The notes beneath the pieces were generated by a model. It searched no databases, was not told where the DNA came from, and was given only the letters and a program-made list of their open reading frames with translations. A program made the position numbers and the translations under genes. A stretch of 34,417 nucleotides of DNA from Streptomyces canus 299MFChir4.1. Lineage in GTDB: Bacteria > Actinomycetota > Actinomycetes > Streptomycetales > Streptomycetaceae. Each line of letters opens with the position of its first letter. The first letter of the stretch is position 1. This document shows, in pieces, positions 9,796-17,507 of this stretch. Location: positions 1-34,417 of the forward strand of contig NZ_KB911623.1 in assembly GCF_000383615.1 (NCBI RefSeq), given 5' to 3'.

Positions 9796-9827
9796 CCAGT
9801 GATCCCATGGGCAGGGAGGAGCCGCTC

Positions 9828-10760
9828 ATGCTGTTCCGGCAGCTCGAGTACTTCGTGGCGGTGGCGAGGGAACGGCACTTCGCCCGGGCGGCGGAATCCT
9901 GCTACGTGTCCCAGCCCGCGCTCTCGGCGGCGATCGCCAAACTGGAGCGCGAGCTGAACGTCACGCTGATCAACCGCGGCCACAACTACCAGGGCCTCAC
10001 CCCCGAGGGGGAGCGGCTCGTCGTATGGGCCAAGCGGATTCTCGCCGAACAGGACGCGTTCAAGGCCGAGGTGGCCGCCGTGCAGTCCGGCATCACCGGC
10101 ACCCTCCGCCTGGGCACGGATCCCACCGCCTCCACGACCCTCGCCCTCCCGGTGGCCGCCTTCTGCGCGGCGCACCCGTTGGCCAAGGTCCAGGTCCGCT
10201 CCCGTCTGTCGACGAAGGAACTCCACCGCCAGCTGCGCGACTACGAACTCGACGTGGCCATCGCCCACTTCGACCCCGACGACCAGGAAGGCCTCCAGGT
10301 CGTCCCCCTCTACCAGGAGAGATACATGCTGCTGGTCTCCGACGACCAGCTGGTGGCCCAGTCCGCCACCGTGTCCTGGGCGGACGCGGCCCAGCTGCCC
10401 CTCGCCCTGCTCACGCCGGACATGCGGATCCGGCAGATCGTCGACACCGTGTTCGCGGAGAAGGGGTACGTGGTGACTCCGCAGGTCGAGACGGACTCCA
10501 TCGCCTCCCTCTACGCACACGTGGGCGGCGGCGGCTGGGCGAGCATCGTGCCGCACACCTGGCTGCGCGCGATGCCGGTGGTCGGCCGGACCAGAGCGCT
10601 GCCCCTGGTCGACCCCGAGGCCGGCGCCCAGGTGTCGGTGGCCATTCACGCGGCGACCCCCGGCTCGGTCGCCGCCCGCGCCTTCGTCAACGCGGCGACG
10701 AGCCTGTCCCTGGACGACTTCTTCGCCCGCCCCCTGCCACCCGACCACCGAGTCCGCTGA
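9828..10760 (+). CDS. LysR-family transcriptional regulator
   Basis: A 310-aa LysR-type regulator. The N-terminal winged helix-turn-helix (residues 1-65) starts with the typical MLFRQLEYFVAVARERHFARAA and contains YVSQPALSAAIAKLEREL as the DNA-reading region. The C-terminal periplasmic-binding-like effector domain runs from about residue 90 (GTLRLGTDPTAS) to 295. The ATG at 9828 is chosen over the in-frame ATG at 9807, because AGGGAGGAG lies just before 9828 and the family homology starts at this methionine. It is transcribed in the same direction as fds. The GATAG-N7-YTATC dyads upstream of oxc have the T-N11-A form of LysR-type binding sites and are a possible target; that link is inferred. 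Confidence 0.92.
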   Translation: MLFRQLEYFVAVARERHFARAAESCYVSQPALSAAIAKLERELNVTLINRGHNYQGLTPEGERLVVWAKRILAEQDAFKAEVAAVQSGITGTLRLGTDPTASTTLALPVAAFCAAHPLAKVQVRSRLSTKELHRQLRDYELDVAIAHFDPDDQEGLQVVPLYQERYMLLVSDDQLVAQSATVSWADAAQLPLALLTPDMRIRQIVDTVFAEKGYVVTPQVETDSIASLYAHVGGGGWASIVPHTWLRAMPVVGRTRALPLVDPEAGAQVSVAIHAATPGSVAARAFVNAATSLSLDDFFARPLPPDHRVR

Positions 10761-10779
10761 CCCTGTTCCAGCCGCGCCT

Positions 10780-11470
10780 CACCCGCCCGAGCACCAGCAC
10801 CAAGCACGGAGCGCGCTGAGCCTGCGGCCAGGTCTCGTCGGGGCGCGTGCCGATGCCGTACCCCTTCTTGGTCTCGCTGCTCCTGGCGGTCCCCCCAAGG
10901 CGGTGTCCGGCCTGTCGGTGGACTCGGCGGGTCCAGTACTCCCACGGCCGCCCTGCGCGCAGCACGCCTGGAAGTCCCGTACCGTCTCCCGGTTGCCGCG
11001 GGGCGAGTCCCCGGCCGGGCTCCACTCGCCCGAGCACCGAACGCGCCGAACCGGGCACGGGCCTGGTCGCGGCGAGTGCCGAGCCCATACCCCTTCTGAT
11101 CCGGCCGTTCTCGCTGGTCCACCGCAACGCGACGGCCTGGCTGTCGCCGGACTCCCTCCACGCCCCGCCACCCCGATCCGGCACCGTGTCTCCCGCCCCT
11201 CCCGTCAGGGGGCGTGCCCTGTGCTTGGGCCGCCTTCCGGTCCGGCCGTTCCTGGTGGTCCACCGCAGCGCGTCGTGGGGCCTGACGTCGGGCAGCCTCC
11301 GCACCCCGCCACCAGGCCCCGCCCACAGACACCGTGTCACCCGCCCCTCCCGTCGGGGGACGTGCCGTGCTTGGGCCGCCTTCCGGTCCGGCCGTTCCTG
11401 GTGGTCCACCGCCGCGCGACGGCCGGTCTGTCGTCGGGCTGCCTCCGTGTCCCGCCACCCGGCGCCGCCC
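10780..11470. repeat. Degenerate direct-repeat array in the convergent gap between lysR and the CoA ligase
   Basis: The roughly 730-bp space between the convergent genes ending at 10760 and 11489 holds no credible gene. It contains imperfect direct repeats. A 42-bp stretch starting TTGGGCCGCCTTCCGG is identical at 11225-11266 and 11371-11412 (146 bp apart), within longer similar units at about 11182-11313 and 11330-11460. Older, more diverged copies occur near 11088-11172 (TCCGGCCGTTC then CTGGTCCACCGC) and 10850-10910 (GTACCCCTTCTTGG). Open frames across it exist on both strands but are low-complexity by-products of GC bias. The origin is unknown: tandem duplication of an intergenic element or of gene debris. 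Confidence 0.7.
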
Positions 11471-11488
11471 CAAGTACCGCGCCGCCCG

Positions 11489-13081
11489 TCAGGACGCGTA
11501 CCGCGCCTGTACCGCCTTCCGGTCCAGTCCCCCCTTCGCGGTGTACGGCAGGGCAGCGACCAGGTCGAGTCGGTCCGGTACCTCGAACGCGGCCAAGTGG
11601 TCACGGCAGTACCGCAGGATCTCCTCGCGCCCGGCGCCGTCAGGCTCACGTACCACCACGGCGGCACCGACCCGCTGCCCGTACACCGCGTCGGGCACCG
11701 CGAACACGGCCGCCTCCGCGACCCCCGGGCACCCGGCGAGGATGTCCTCCACATGCTCGGGTGAGATCTTCTCCCCGCCCCGATTGATGAGGTTCTTGAT
11801 CCGGCCGGTCAGCGACAGGTACCCGTCCTCGTCCAGTGCGCCCAGATCACCGGTGCGCAGCCACCCGTCGACGAAGGTCCGCGCCGACTCGTCCCCGTCG
11901 GCGAGATAGCCCCGGGCGACCGTGGGCCCCTGCACCCACACCTCGCCCTCCACCCCCGCCGGGCAGGACCGTCCGCCGCGGTCCACGACCCGCACCGCGA
12001 CCCCGGTCGGCCGGCCCACCGACCCCTGCCGGAGCGCTCCCCGCTGCGGCAGGGGTTCGCTGGTGGCCTGGTGCGAGGACTCGGTCATCCCGTACGCGGA
12101 CAGCAGCGGCGCGCCGAACGTCCGCTCCAGCGCCCGCTGGGTCGCCGTGTTGAGGGGCGCGCTGCAACTGCGGACGAACTTCAACGGCGGCGCCTGCGGG
12201 CCCGGATACTCCCGTTCCGACCGGTCCAGAAGGATTTCGTGGATGGCCGGCACGGCCGTGAACCACGTGGCGTCCACGGCCCGCATGTCGGCCCAGAACG
12301 TGCCCGCCGAGAACCGCCCCCGCTCGGGCAGCAGCACACACCCCCCGCTCGCCAGGGAGGACAACAGCGCCGCGAACAGCCCGTGGCCGTGGAAGAACGG
12401 CATCACGGCGACCGTCGCGTCCTCCGGGCCCAACTCGTAGGTGGCGCAGATGGTGCGAAGGGAGGCGGCCACATTGGCGTGGGTCAGCGGGACCATCTTC
12501 GCCCGGTCGGTGGTGCCGGCGGTGAACAGCACGAGAGCGTCCCGCTCCGACAACTCGCCTGCGCCACCTTGGGCTTGAGCCGAATCGCAGACACCCGGTT
12601 CGAGTTCCAGCGCCCCCGCCCCCGCCCCCGCCCCCGAGACGTCCATGCGCAGCGACCACGCGGGCACCGGAAGCTTGGCGCCACGACCGGACGCCGACGC
12701 GTCGAGAAGGACCGCCCGGGCCCCCAACGCCGTCAGCCGCGAGGAGAGTTGTGACTCCGGGAGAGCGGGATCCAGTGGAGCCGTGACCAGTCCGGCCCGC
12801 GCCGCGCCGAGCAACGCGACGACGAACTCCGCCGTGTTGGCGCAGATGAGACCGACCGCGTCACCACGGCCCAGCCCCGCCCCACCGAGCCGGGCCGCCA
12901 CCTCGTCGGCAAGGGACGCCAGCGCCCGGTACGACAGCTGCACACGCTCGCCGGTCACCACCAGGGCCCGGGCGTACGGGCGTTCACGTACCTGCCGGTC
13001 GAGGAGATCGACGAGGCCCGTGATCCGCGGAGGCCGGTACCGGTCCGCGTCACGCACGGATGCCGCGGCCGGAACGGCCAT
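11489..13081 (-). CDS. AMP-forming acyl-CoA ligase, probable oxalyl-CoA synthetase (AAE3/Pcs60-like)
   Basis: A 530-aa member of the ANL (AMP-binding) superfamily. Motifs: phosphate loop TAGTTDRAK (187-195), VMPFFHGHGL (226-235), FVRSCSAPL (302-310), YGMTES (330-335), WLRTGDLG, and RIKNLINRGGEKISPEHVE at the hinge. The C-terminal AKGGLDRK supplies the catalytic lysine. The FTAVPAIHEILLDR and KFVRSCSAPL segments followed by MTESSHQ closely recall plant AAE3 and yeast Pcs60, which activate oxalate with ATP and CoA. With oxc adjacent and divergent, oxalyl-CoA synthesis is a reasonable reading. The phosphate loop is unusual, with Asp and Ala where Gly and Pro are normal. A GA-rich insert sits near residues 150-162. 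The start at 13081 follows GAGGGGGTGGGG. Another short or dicarboxylic acid substrate is possible. Confidence 0.82.
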   Translation of the reverse strand: MAVPAAASVRDADRYRPPRITGLVDLLDRQVRERPYARALVVTGERVQLSYRALASLADEVAARLGGAGLGRGDAVGLICANTAEFVVALLGAARAGLVTAPLDPALPESQLSSRLTALGARAVLLDASASGRGAKLPVPAWSLRMDVSGAGAGAGALELEPGVCDSAQAQGGAGELSERDALVLFTAGTTDRAKMVPLTHANVAASLRTICATYELGPEDATVAVMPFFHGHGLFAALLSSLASGGCVLLPERGRFSAGTFWADMRAVDATWFTAVPAIHEILLDRSEREYPGPQAPPLKFVRSCSAPLNTATQRALERTFGAPLLSAYGMTESSHQATSEPLPQRGALRQGSVGRPTGVAVRVVDRGGRSCPAGVEGEVWVQGPTVARGYLADGDESARTFVDGWLRTGDLGALDEDGYLSLTGRIKNLINRGGEKISPEHVEDILAGCPGVAEAAVFAVPDAVYGQRVGAAVVVREPDGAGREEILRYCRDHLAAFEVPDRLDLVAALPYTAKGGLDRKAVQARYAS

Positions 13082-13170
13082 GACCCCACCCCCTCGCACA
13101 GGTCCGATGAAACATCCTCTGCGAGCGTGCGGTGGCACCCCGTGGACGTCCAATACCCGCTGGCGAACGG

Positions 13171-13238
13171 TCGATAGCGGCTGTCTATCAAGACAGCTGC
13201 CAGGCCCCTGACCAGCCCTCGATAGACACCGTTTATCG
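13171..13238. promoter_or_regulatory. Paired dyads (T-N11-A type) upstream of oxc
   Basis: Two similar interrupted palindromes lie in the divergent region between the CoA ligase and oxc. GATAG-N7-CTATC is at 13173-13189 and GATAG-N7-TTATC at 13221-13237, with centres 48 bp apart; each is preceded by TC. Each fits the T-N11-A form of LysR-type operators. A further hairpin, GCTGTCT-ATCA-AGACAGC (13180-13197), overlaps the first. They differ from the ATACAG-type operator, so oxc and the ligase are probably under another regulator. The lysR product is the nearest candidate. Confidence 0.55.
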
Positions 13239-13335
13239 GCTGGTCGCCGATGGGTCTTGGACGCGGGCGAGCGCGCTGCGGATGGTGAGAGAAGTAGCCG
13301 CTCCGGCAGGACCTGCCCAAGGAGGACCTCGGACC

Positions 13336-15084
13336 ATGACCGCTCCCTCGACCCTGGAGACCGCGGCAGCAGCCGACGTTCCGACCGAGCTCACCGACGG
13401 GTACCACCTGGTCGTCGACGCGCTCAGGATGAACGACGTCGACACCATCTACGGCGTGGTCGGCATCCCGATCACCGACCTGGCCCGGCTCGCCCAGGCG
13501 CAGGGCATCCGCTACATCGGGTTCCGCCACGAGAGCAACGCCGGGCACGCGGCCGCCATCGCCGGCTACCTCAACAAGAAGCCCGGCGTGGCCCTCACGG
13601 TCTCGGCCCCGGGCTTCCTCAACGGCCTGGTCGCGCTGGCGAACGCGACCACCAACTGCTTCCCCATGGTCCAGATCTCCGGCTCCAGCGAGCGCCACCT
13701 CGTCGACCTCAAGCAGGGCGACTACGAGGAGATGGACCAACTCGCCGCCGCACAGCCCTTCGTGAAGGCCGCCTACCGGGTCGGCCGCGTGGAGGACATC
13801 GGCCGCGGCATCGCCCGCGCCCTGCGCACCGCGATCTCAGGGCGCCCCGGCGGTGTCTATCTCGACATCCCCGCCGCGGTGCTCGGCGCCATCATGCCCA
13901 AGGCGGAGGGTGACCGGACGCTGAGCCGTCTCGTCGACCCCGCCCCGCGCCAGCTCCCGGCACCGGAGGCGGTGGACCGGGCGATCGAGCTCCTCGCTTC
14001 CGCCGAACGCCCGCTGGTGGTGCTGGGCAAGGGAGCCGCGTACGCCCAAGCGGACGCGAAAGTACGGCAGTTCATCGAGTCGACCGGCATCCCCTACGTA
14101 CCGATGTCGATGGCGAAGGGCCTGCTGCCGGACGACCATCCGCAGTCGGCCGCGACCGCCCGTTCGCTCGCGCTGAAGAAGGCCGACGTCGTGATGCTGA
14201 TCGGCGCGCGCCTCAACTGGCTTCTGGGGCATGGCCAGACGGGGTGGAACCCGGACGCCGAGTTCGTCCAGATCGACATCGACCCCAAGGAGATGGACAG
14301 CAACCAGCCCATCTCCGCACCCCTCGTGGGTGACATCGAGTCGGTGCTCGACGCGCTCGCCGAACGCACCAAGCCCGGCCAGATCACGGCCCCTTCGGCC
14401 TGGCGCGAGGAACTCGGGGCGCGCTCGGCGCAGAACGTCGCCAAGATGGCGGGGCGCCTGGAGGCCGACCCGCACCCCATGCAGTTCATGGGCGCCCTGA
14501 AGGCCGTACGCGACGTCGTGCGCGCGCACCCGGAGACGTACATCGTCAACGAGGGCGCCAACGCCCTGGACATCGCGCGCAATGTCATCGACATGCACGT
14601 GCCTCGGCACCGCCTCGACAGTGGCACCTGGGGCATCATGGGCATCGGCATGGGCTACGCGATCGCGGCTGCCGTCGAGAGCGGCGCCCCGGTCGTGGCC
14701 ATCGAGGGCGACAGCGCCTTCGGGTTCAGCGGCATCGAGATCGAGACGATCTGCCGCTACAAGCTGCCCGTCGTCACCGTGATCATGAACAACGGCGGGG
14801 TCTACCGCGGCGACGACACCAACCCGTACGACGACGCGCCCTCGCCCACGACCCTCATGTCGGCGGCCCGCCACGACCTGCTGATCGAGGCGTTCGGCGG
14901 CAAGGGCTACCGGGCCACCACGCCCGCCGAGGTCACCGCGGCGCTCACCGAGGCCCTCGCCTCCGGCGGCCCGGCGCTCATCGACTGCGTGATCGACCCC
15001 TCGGCCGGCACCGAGAGCGGCCACATCTCGCACCTCAACCCCAAGGGCATCACCGTCGGCAACATCACGCCCGCCAAGAAGTGA
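13336..15084 (+). CDS. oxc: Oxalyl-CoA decarboxylase
   Basis: A 582-aa thiamine diphosphate enzyme that converts oxalyl-CoA to formyl-CoA and CO2. The N-terminal PYR domain has the cofactor-activating glutamate (Glu66) in RHESNAGHAA. The SGSSERHLVDLKQGDYEEMDQ segment is characteristic of Oxc. The C-terminal PP domain has the ThDP/Mg motif with Asp459 (EGDSAFGFSG) and Asn485-Asn486 (VIMNNGGVY). The length agrees with characterised Oxc (about 560-570 aa), with a short N-terminal extension. The ATG at 13336 has AAGGAGG 10 bp upstream. The open frame reaches further upstream but crosses the regulatory dyads. It lies 65 bp before frc copy 2, probably in one transcript. Confidence 0.96.
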   Translation: MTAPSTLETAAAADVPTELTDGYHLVVDALRMNDVDTIYGVVGIPITDLARLAQAQGIRYIGFRHESNAGHAAAIAGYLNKKPGVALTVSAPGFLNGLVALANATTNCFPMVQISGSSERHLVDLKQGDYEEMDQLAAAQPFVKAAYRVGRVEDIGRGIARALRTAISGRPGGVYLDIPAAVLGAIMPKAEGDRTLSRLVDPAPRQLPAPEAVDRAIELLASAERPLVVLGKGAAYAQADAKVRQFIESTGIPYVPMSMAKGLLPDDHPQSAATARSLALKKADVVMLIGARLNWLLGHGQTGWNPDAEFVQIDIDPKEMDSNQPISAPLVGDIESVLDALAERTKPGQITAPSAWREELGARSAQNVAKMAGRLEADPHPMQFMGALKAVRDVVRAHPETYIVNEGANALDIARNVIDMHVPRHRLDSGTWGIMGIGMGYAIAAAVESGAPVVAIEGDSAFGFSGIEIETICRYKLPVVTVIMNNGGVYRGDDTNPYDDAPSPTTLMSAARHDLLIEAFGGKGYRATTPAEVTAALTEALASGGPALIDCVIDPSAGTESGHISHLNPKGITVGNITPAKK

Positions 15085-15149
15085 CCGCCTAGACCTCCTA
15101 GGCCCCCAGGCCCACCTCGACCGCGCAACTTCACGAAAAGGAAGCACAC

Positions 15150-16406
15150 ATGAGTGAAAAGCCGCTCGCCGGAATCAAGGTGATCGACTTCACCGGGGTC
15201 CAGGCCGGTCCCGCCTGCACGCAGATGCTCGCCTGGTTCGGCGCCGACGTCCTGAAGGTGGAGCGCCCCAACGGCGGCGACGTCACGCGCCGTCAGCTCC
15301 GGGACATCGAGGAGCTGGACGCGCTCTACTTCACGATGCTCAACAGCAACAAGCGCTCCCTCGCCATCAACACCAAGACCGCCGAGGGCAAGGAGGTCCT
15401 GGAGAAGCTCATCAAGGACGCCGACGTCCTGGTGGAGAACTTCGCGCCGGGCGCCCTGGACCGTATGGGCTTCACCTGGGAGCGCATCCAGGAGCTCAAC
15501 CCGCGCCTCATCTTCGGCTCGGTGAAGGGCTTCAACGACCAGTCGTCCTGGAACGACCTCAAGGTCTACGAGAACGTCGCCCAGTGCGCGGGCGGCGCCG
15601 CCTCCACCACCGGCTTCTGGGACGGCCCGCCCACCATCTCCGGGGCCGCCATCGGCGACACCAACACCGGGATGCACCTGGCGATCGGCATCCTCACCGC
15701 GATCATCGACCGCGGGAAGACCGGCCGGGGCCAGAAGGTGTCCGTCTCCATGCAGGACGCCGTGCTCAACCTGTGCCGCGTCAAGCTGCGCGACCAGCAG
15801 CGCCTGGAGCGGGTCGGCTACCTGGAGGAGTACCCGCAGTACCCGAACGGCGAGTTCACCGACGTGGTGCCGCGCGGCGGCAACGCGGGCGGCGGCGGCC
15901 AGCCCGGCTGGGTCCTCAAGTGCAAGGGCTGGGAGGACGACCCGAACGCGTACATCTACTTCACCGTCCAGGAGCAGAACTGGAAGCGCACCGCCGAGGT
16001 CATCGGCCGCCCCGAGTGGGCCGAGGACCCGGAGTACGCCACCGCGCGCGCCCGCCAGTCGCACATCTTCGAGATCTTCGAGGAGATCGAGAAGTGGCTC
16101 GCGGACAAGACCAAGTACGAGGCGGTGAACATCCTGCGGGAGTGGGAGGTGCCCTGCGCCCCGGTGATGAGCATGAAGGAGATCGCCTACGACGAGGACC
16201 TGCGCAGGAGCGGCACGGTCGTCGAGGTCGAGCAGAAGGGCCGCGGCACCTACCTGACGGTCGGCAGCCCGGTGAAGTTCTCCTCCTTCAAGCCGGACGT
16301 CGTCGGCGCCCCGCTGCTGGGCGAGCACAGCTCCGAGGTCCTGGTGGAGCTGGGTTACGACGAGGAGACCATCGGCCGGCTGAAGGAGAGCGGAGTCATC
16401 GTCTGA
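15150..16406 (+). CDS. frc: Formyl-CoA:oxalate CoA-transferase, copy 2
   Basis: A 418-aa class III CoA-transferase that recycles CoA from formyl-CoA to oxalate, releasing formate. The catalytic aspartate is Asp170 (Asp169 in Oxalobacter Frc numbering without Met) in AAIGDTNTGMH, and the mobile glycine loop is GGGGQPGWV. FTGVQAGPACTQMLAWFGADVLKVERP and LYFTMLNSNKRSLAIN are diagnostic. It has a good ribosome binding site (AAAGGAAG), lies 65 bp after oxc and is followed by a strong terminator, so oxc-frc is a compact unit. It is the fuller match to characterised Frc of the two copies in the window. Copy 1 may act in another condition or on another acid. Confidence 0.95.
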   Translation: MSEKPLAGIKVIDFTGVQAGPACTQMLAWFGADVLKVERPNGGDVTRRQLRDIEELDALYFTMLNSNKRSLAINTKTAEGKEVLEKLIKDADVLVENFAPGALDRMGFTWERIQELNPRLIFGSVKGFNDQSSWNDLKVYENVAQCAGGAASTTGFWDGPPTISGAAIGDTNTGMHLAIGILTAIIDRGKTGRGQKVSVSMQDAVLNLCRVKLRDQQRLERVGYLEEYPQYPNGEFTDVVPRGGNAGGGGQPGWVLKCKGWEDDPNAYIYFTVQEQNWKRTAEVIGRPEWAEDPEYATARARQSHIFEIFEEIEKWLADKTKYEAVNILREWEVPCAPVMSMKEIAYDEDLRRSGTVVEVEQKGRGTYLTVGSPVKFSSFKPDVVGAPLLGEHSSEVLVELGYDEETIGRLKESGVIV

Positions 16407-16415
16407 GGGCTGTGC

Positions 16416-16452
16416 CGAAGGGGCCGTGACCTCGCGGGTCACGGCCCCTTCG
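16416..16452. terminator. Bidirectional terminator between frc copy 2 and the PAS gene
   Basis: A perfect 16-bp stem (16416-16431 and 16437-16452) with loop TCGCG. It lies 10 bp after the frc stop and 14 bp before the stop of the convergent PAS gene. There is no clear U-run, which is usual for Streptomyces intrinsic terminators. Confidence 0.85.
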
Positions 16453-16466
16453 ACGTGGTCCTGGGT

Positions 16467-16892
16467 TCAGACCGAAGCCTCGGCCCGGCGCCGCATCAGC
16501 TCCCGCTCCCGCTCGCGCCGCGCGGTGACGTCCCGGACGACCGCGCCGCAGTAGGGGCTGCCGTCGGGGCCCGAGAGCAGCACCACACTGAACTCGATGG
16601 ACAGCTTGCGGCCGTCCGCCGCCAGTGCGGGCACGTTCAGCAGATCCGCGTCGCCGTACTTGCTGGACCCCCGCTCCATGGCCGCGTCGAAGCCCTCCTG
16701 ATGCCGCTTGCGGTGCCGCTCGGGAATGATGACGTCCAGGCTCCGCCCCGTCACGTCGGCCGCCGCGAACCCGAAGATGCGCTCCGCACCCCGGTTCCAG
16801 TAGCGGATCAGCCCTTCCCTGTCGGTGATCACTATGCCGTCGGGTGCCTGGTCTGCCATGCCCAGCACCACCGCGGAATCCAGATCTTCCAT
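16467..16892 (-). CDS. Small single-PAS-domain sensor protein
   Basis: A 141-aa protein that is almost entirely one PAS domain: VLGMADQAPDGIVITDREGLI, then YWNRGAERIFGF, VTGRSLDVIIPERHR, and the PAC-like RKLSIEFSVVLLSGPDGSPYCGAVVRDVTARRERE. The C-terminus is a short charged helix (about residues 118-141). No kinase, cyclase or DNA-binding domain is attached. The start at 16892 follows GGAGGCGAC. An upstream in-frame ATG at 16985 is rejected because it precedes the operator. The bound cofactor (haem, flavin or none) cannot be told. The operator-like palindrome just upstream suggests control with the oxalate/formate genes. It may sense redox or a metabolite and act through a partner protein. 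Confidence 0.85.
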   Translation of the reverse strand: MEDLDSAVVLGMADQAPDGIVITDREGLIRYWNRGAERIFGFAAADVTGRSLDVIIPERHRKRHQEGFDAAMERGSSKYGDADLLNVPALAADGRKLSIEFSVVLLSGPDGSPYCGAVVRDVTARRERERELMRRRAEASV

Positions 16893-16920
16893 GTCGCCTC
16901 CGAGCCGGGGCCATTGGGGT

Positions 16921-16947
16921 GGCGACAGTATACAGAATACTGTCGCC
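16921..16947. promoter_or_regulatory. Candidate GntR operator, site E, inside a perfect 27-bp palindrome
   Basis: ATACAG-AATA-CTGTCG at 16930-16945 matches the local consensus in 10 of 12 arm bases and shares CAGAATACTGT with site A. It lies in a larger perfect inverted repeat with 11-bp arms (16921-16931 and 16937-16947; right arm ATACTGTCGCC) and a 5-nt centre. It lies 29 bp upstream of the PAS gene start on the minus strand. A transcript hairpin is possible, but the position and shared core favour an operator. Confidence 0.6.
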
Positions 16948-17052
16948 ATGGCCTCTCTCTGGACGGATATGCAGGTGAAGGGCACCCCGAAAGCTTGGTA
17001 TTGTTGTGCGTGTCGCCCCGGGGAACACCCCCGTCAAGGCGGCAGACACCTC

Positions 17053-17140
17053 GTCCGGGTGGCGGAATGGCAGACGCGCTAGCTTGAGGTGCTAGTGCCC
17101 TTTATCGGGCGTGGGGGTTCAAGTCCCCCCTCGGACACCA
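17053..17140 (+). tRNA. tRNA-Leu (anticodon GAG)
   Basis: An 88-nt class II tRNA with encoded CCA. The acceptor stem GTCCGGG pairs with CTCGGAC (one G-U). The anticodon stem CTAGC/GCTAG encloses loop TTGAGGT, giving anticodon GAG, which reads CUC/CUU. The long variable arm (TGCCC-TTTAT-CGGGCG) is typical of leucine tRNA, and the T arm GGGGG-TTCAAGT-CCCCC is perfect. Its 3' end is repeated at 23774, suggesting use as an integration site. Confidence 0.97.
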
Positions 17141-17149
17141 GTGAGACCC
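17137..17149 (+). repeat. Putative attL: 13-bp direct repeat at the tRNA-Leu 3' end
   Basis: ACCAGTGAGACCC covers the last four bases of the tRNA and nine bases after it. The same 13-mer occurs at 23774-23786 in the same orientation. Together they bound the 6.6-kb segment with the PLD operon. tRNA 3' ends are common attachment sites for actinobacterial integrative elements. Confidence 0.55.
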
Positions 17150-17191
17150 AGCAGGGACGTTCGCGAGATCGTCTCGAAGCGTTCGCGAATT

Positions 17192-17222
17192 ACCGGTCGA
17201 GTCCCGTGACTCACCGGTTTTT
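17192..17222 (+). terminator. Terminator downstream of tRNA-Leu
   Basis: ACCGGT-C-GAGTC, loop CCGT, GACTC-ACCGGT forms an 11-bp stem with one bulged C, followed by four T residues. It lies 52 bp beyond the tRNA and could end its transcript or that of the minus-strand operon ending at 17508. Confidence 0.7.
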
Positions 17223-17233
17223 CGTCGTTCCTG

Positions 17234-17264
17234 GGGCCTTCGGGCCTTCGGGCCTTCGGGCCTC
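17234..17264. repeat. GGGCCTTC octamer tandem repeat
   Basis: Three exact 8-bp units and most of a fourth lie in the non-coding stretch 17141-17507 after the tRNA. Apart from this repeat, the terminator at 17192 and the att-like bases, I see nothing gene-like in that stretch. Confidence 0.75.
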
Positions 17265-17507
17265 GTGATCGGCTCGGCGAGGGGGCGGGGCGGTGGCGGT
17301 CCAGGTACTGCGCCCCTCACTTGCGGAAACAGGACATGCCTGCGCGACGGCCGGTAGCCGTGGCGCTCCCGGGACAGGCTCCGACCATCATCGCGCCTGC
17401 CCGTCCTGAGCAGCGGCGCGACCGTGGGACGAGGTGATTCGAGGGAACTCAGGCGCTCCACGGGCCGTCGCCGGTGGCGTCACGGCGCAGATCGCTTTCC
17501 TTCCCCG

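Noticed and set aside
10646..11764. Several 130-355-codon open frames on both strands in the lysR-ligase gap
   Set aside because: They follow the direct repeats and GC bias in all frames, with no domain, and overlap the ends of two real genes.
17102..17461. A minus-strand ORF of 119 codons ending in PRGDLNPHAR
   Set aside because: That ending is the antisense translation of the tRNA-Leu gene, a well-known annotation artefact; the rest is low-complexity.
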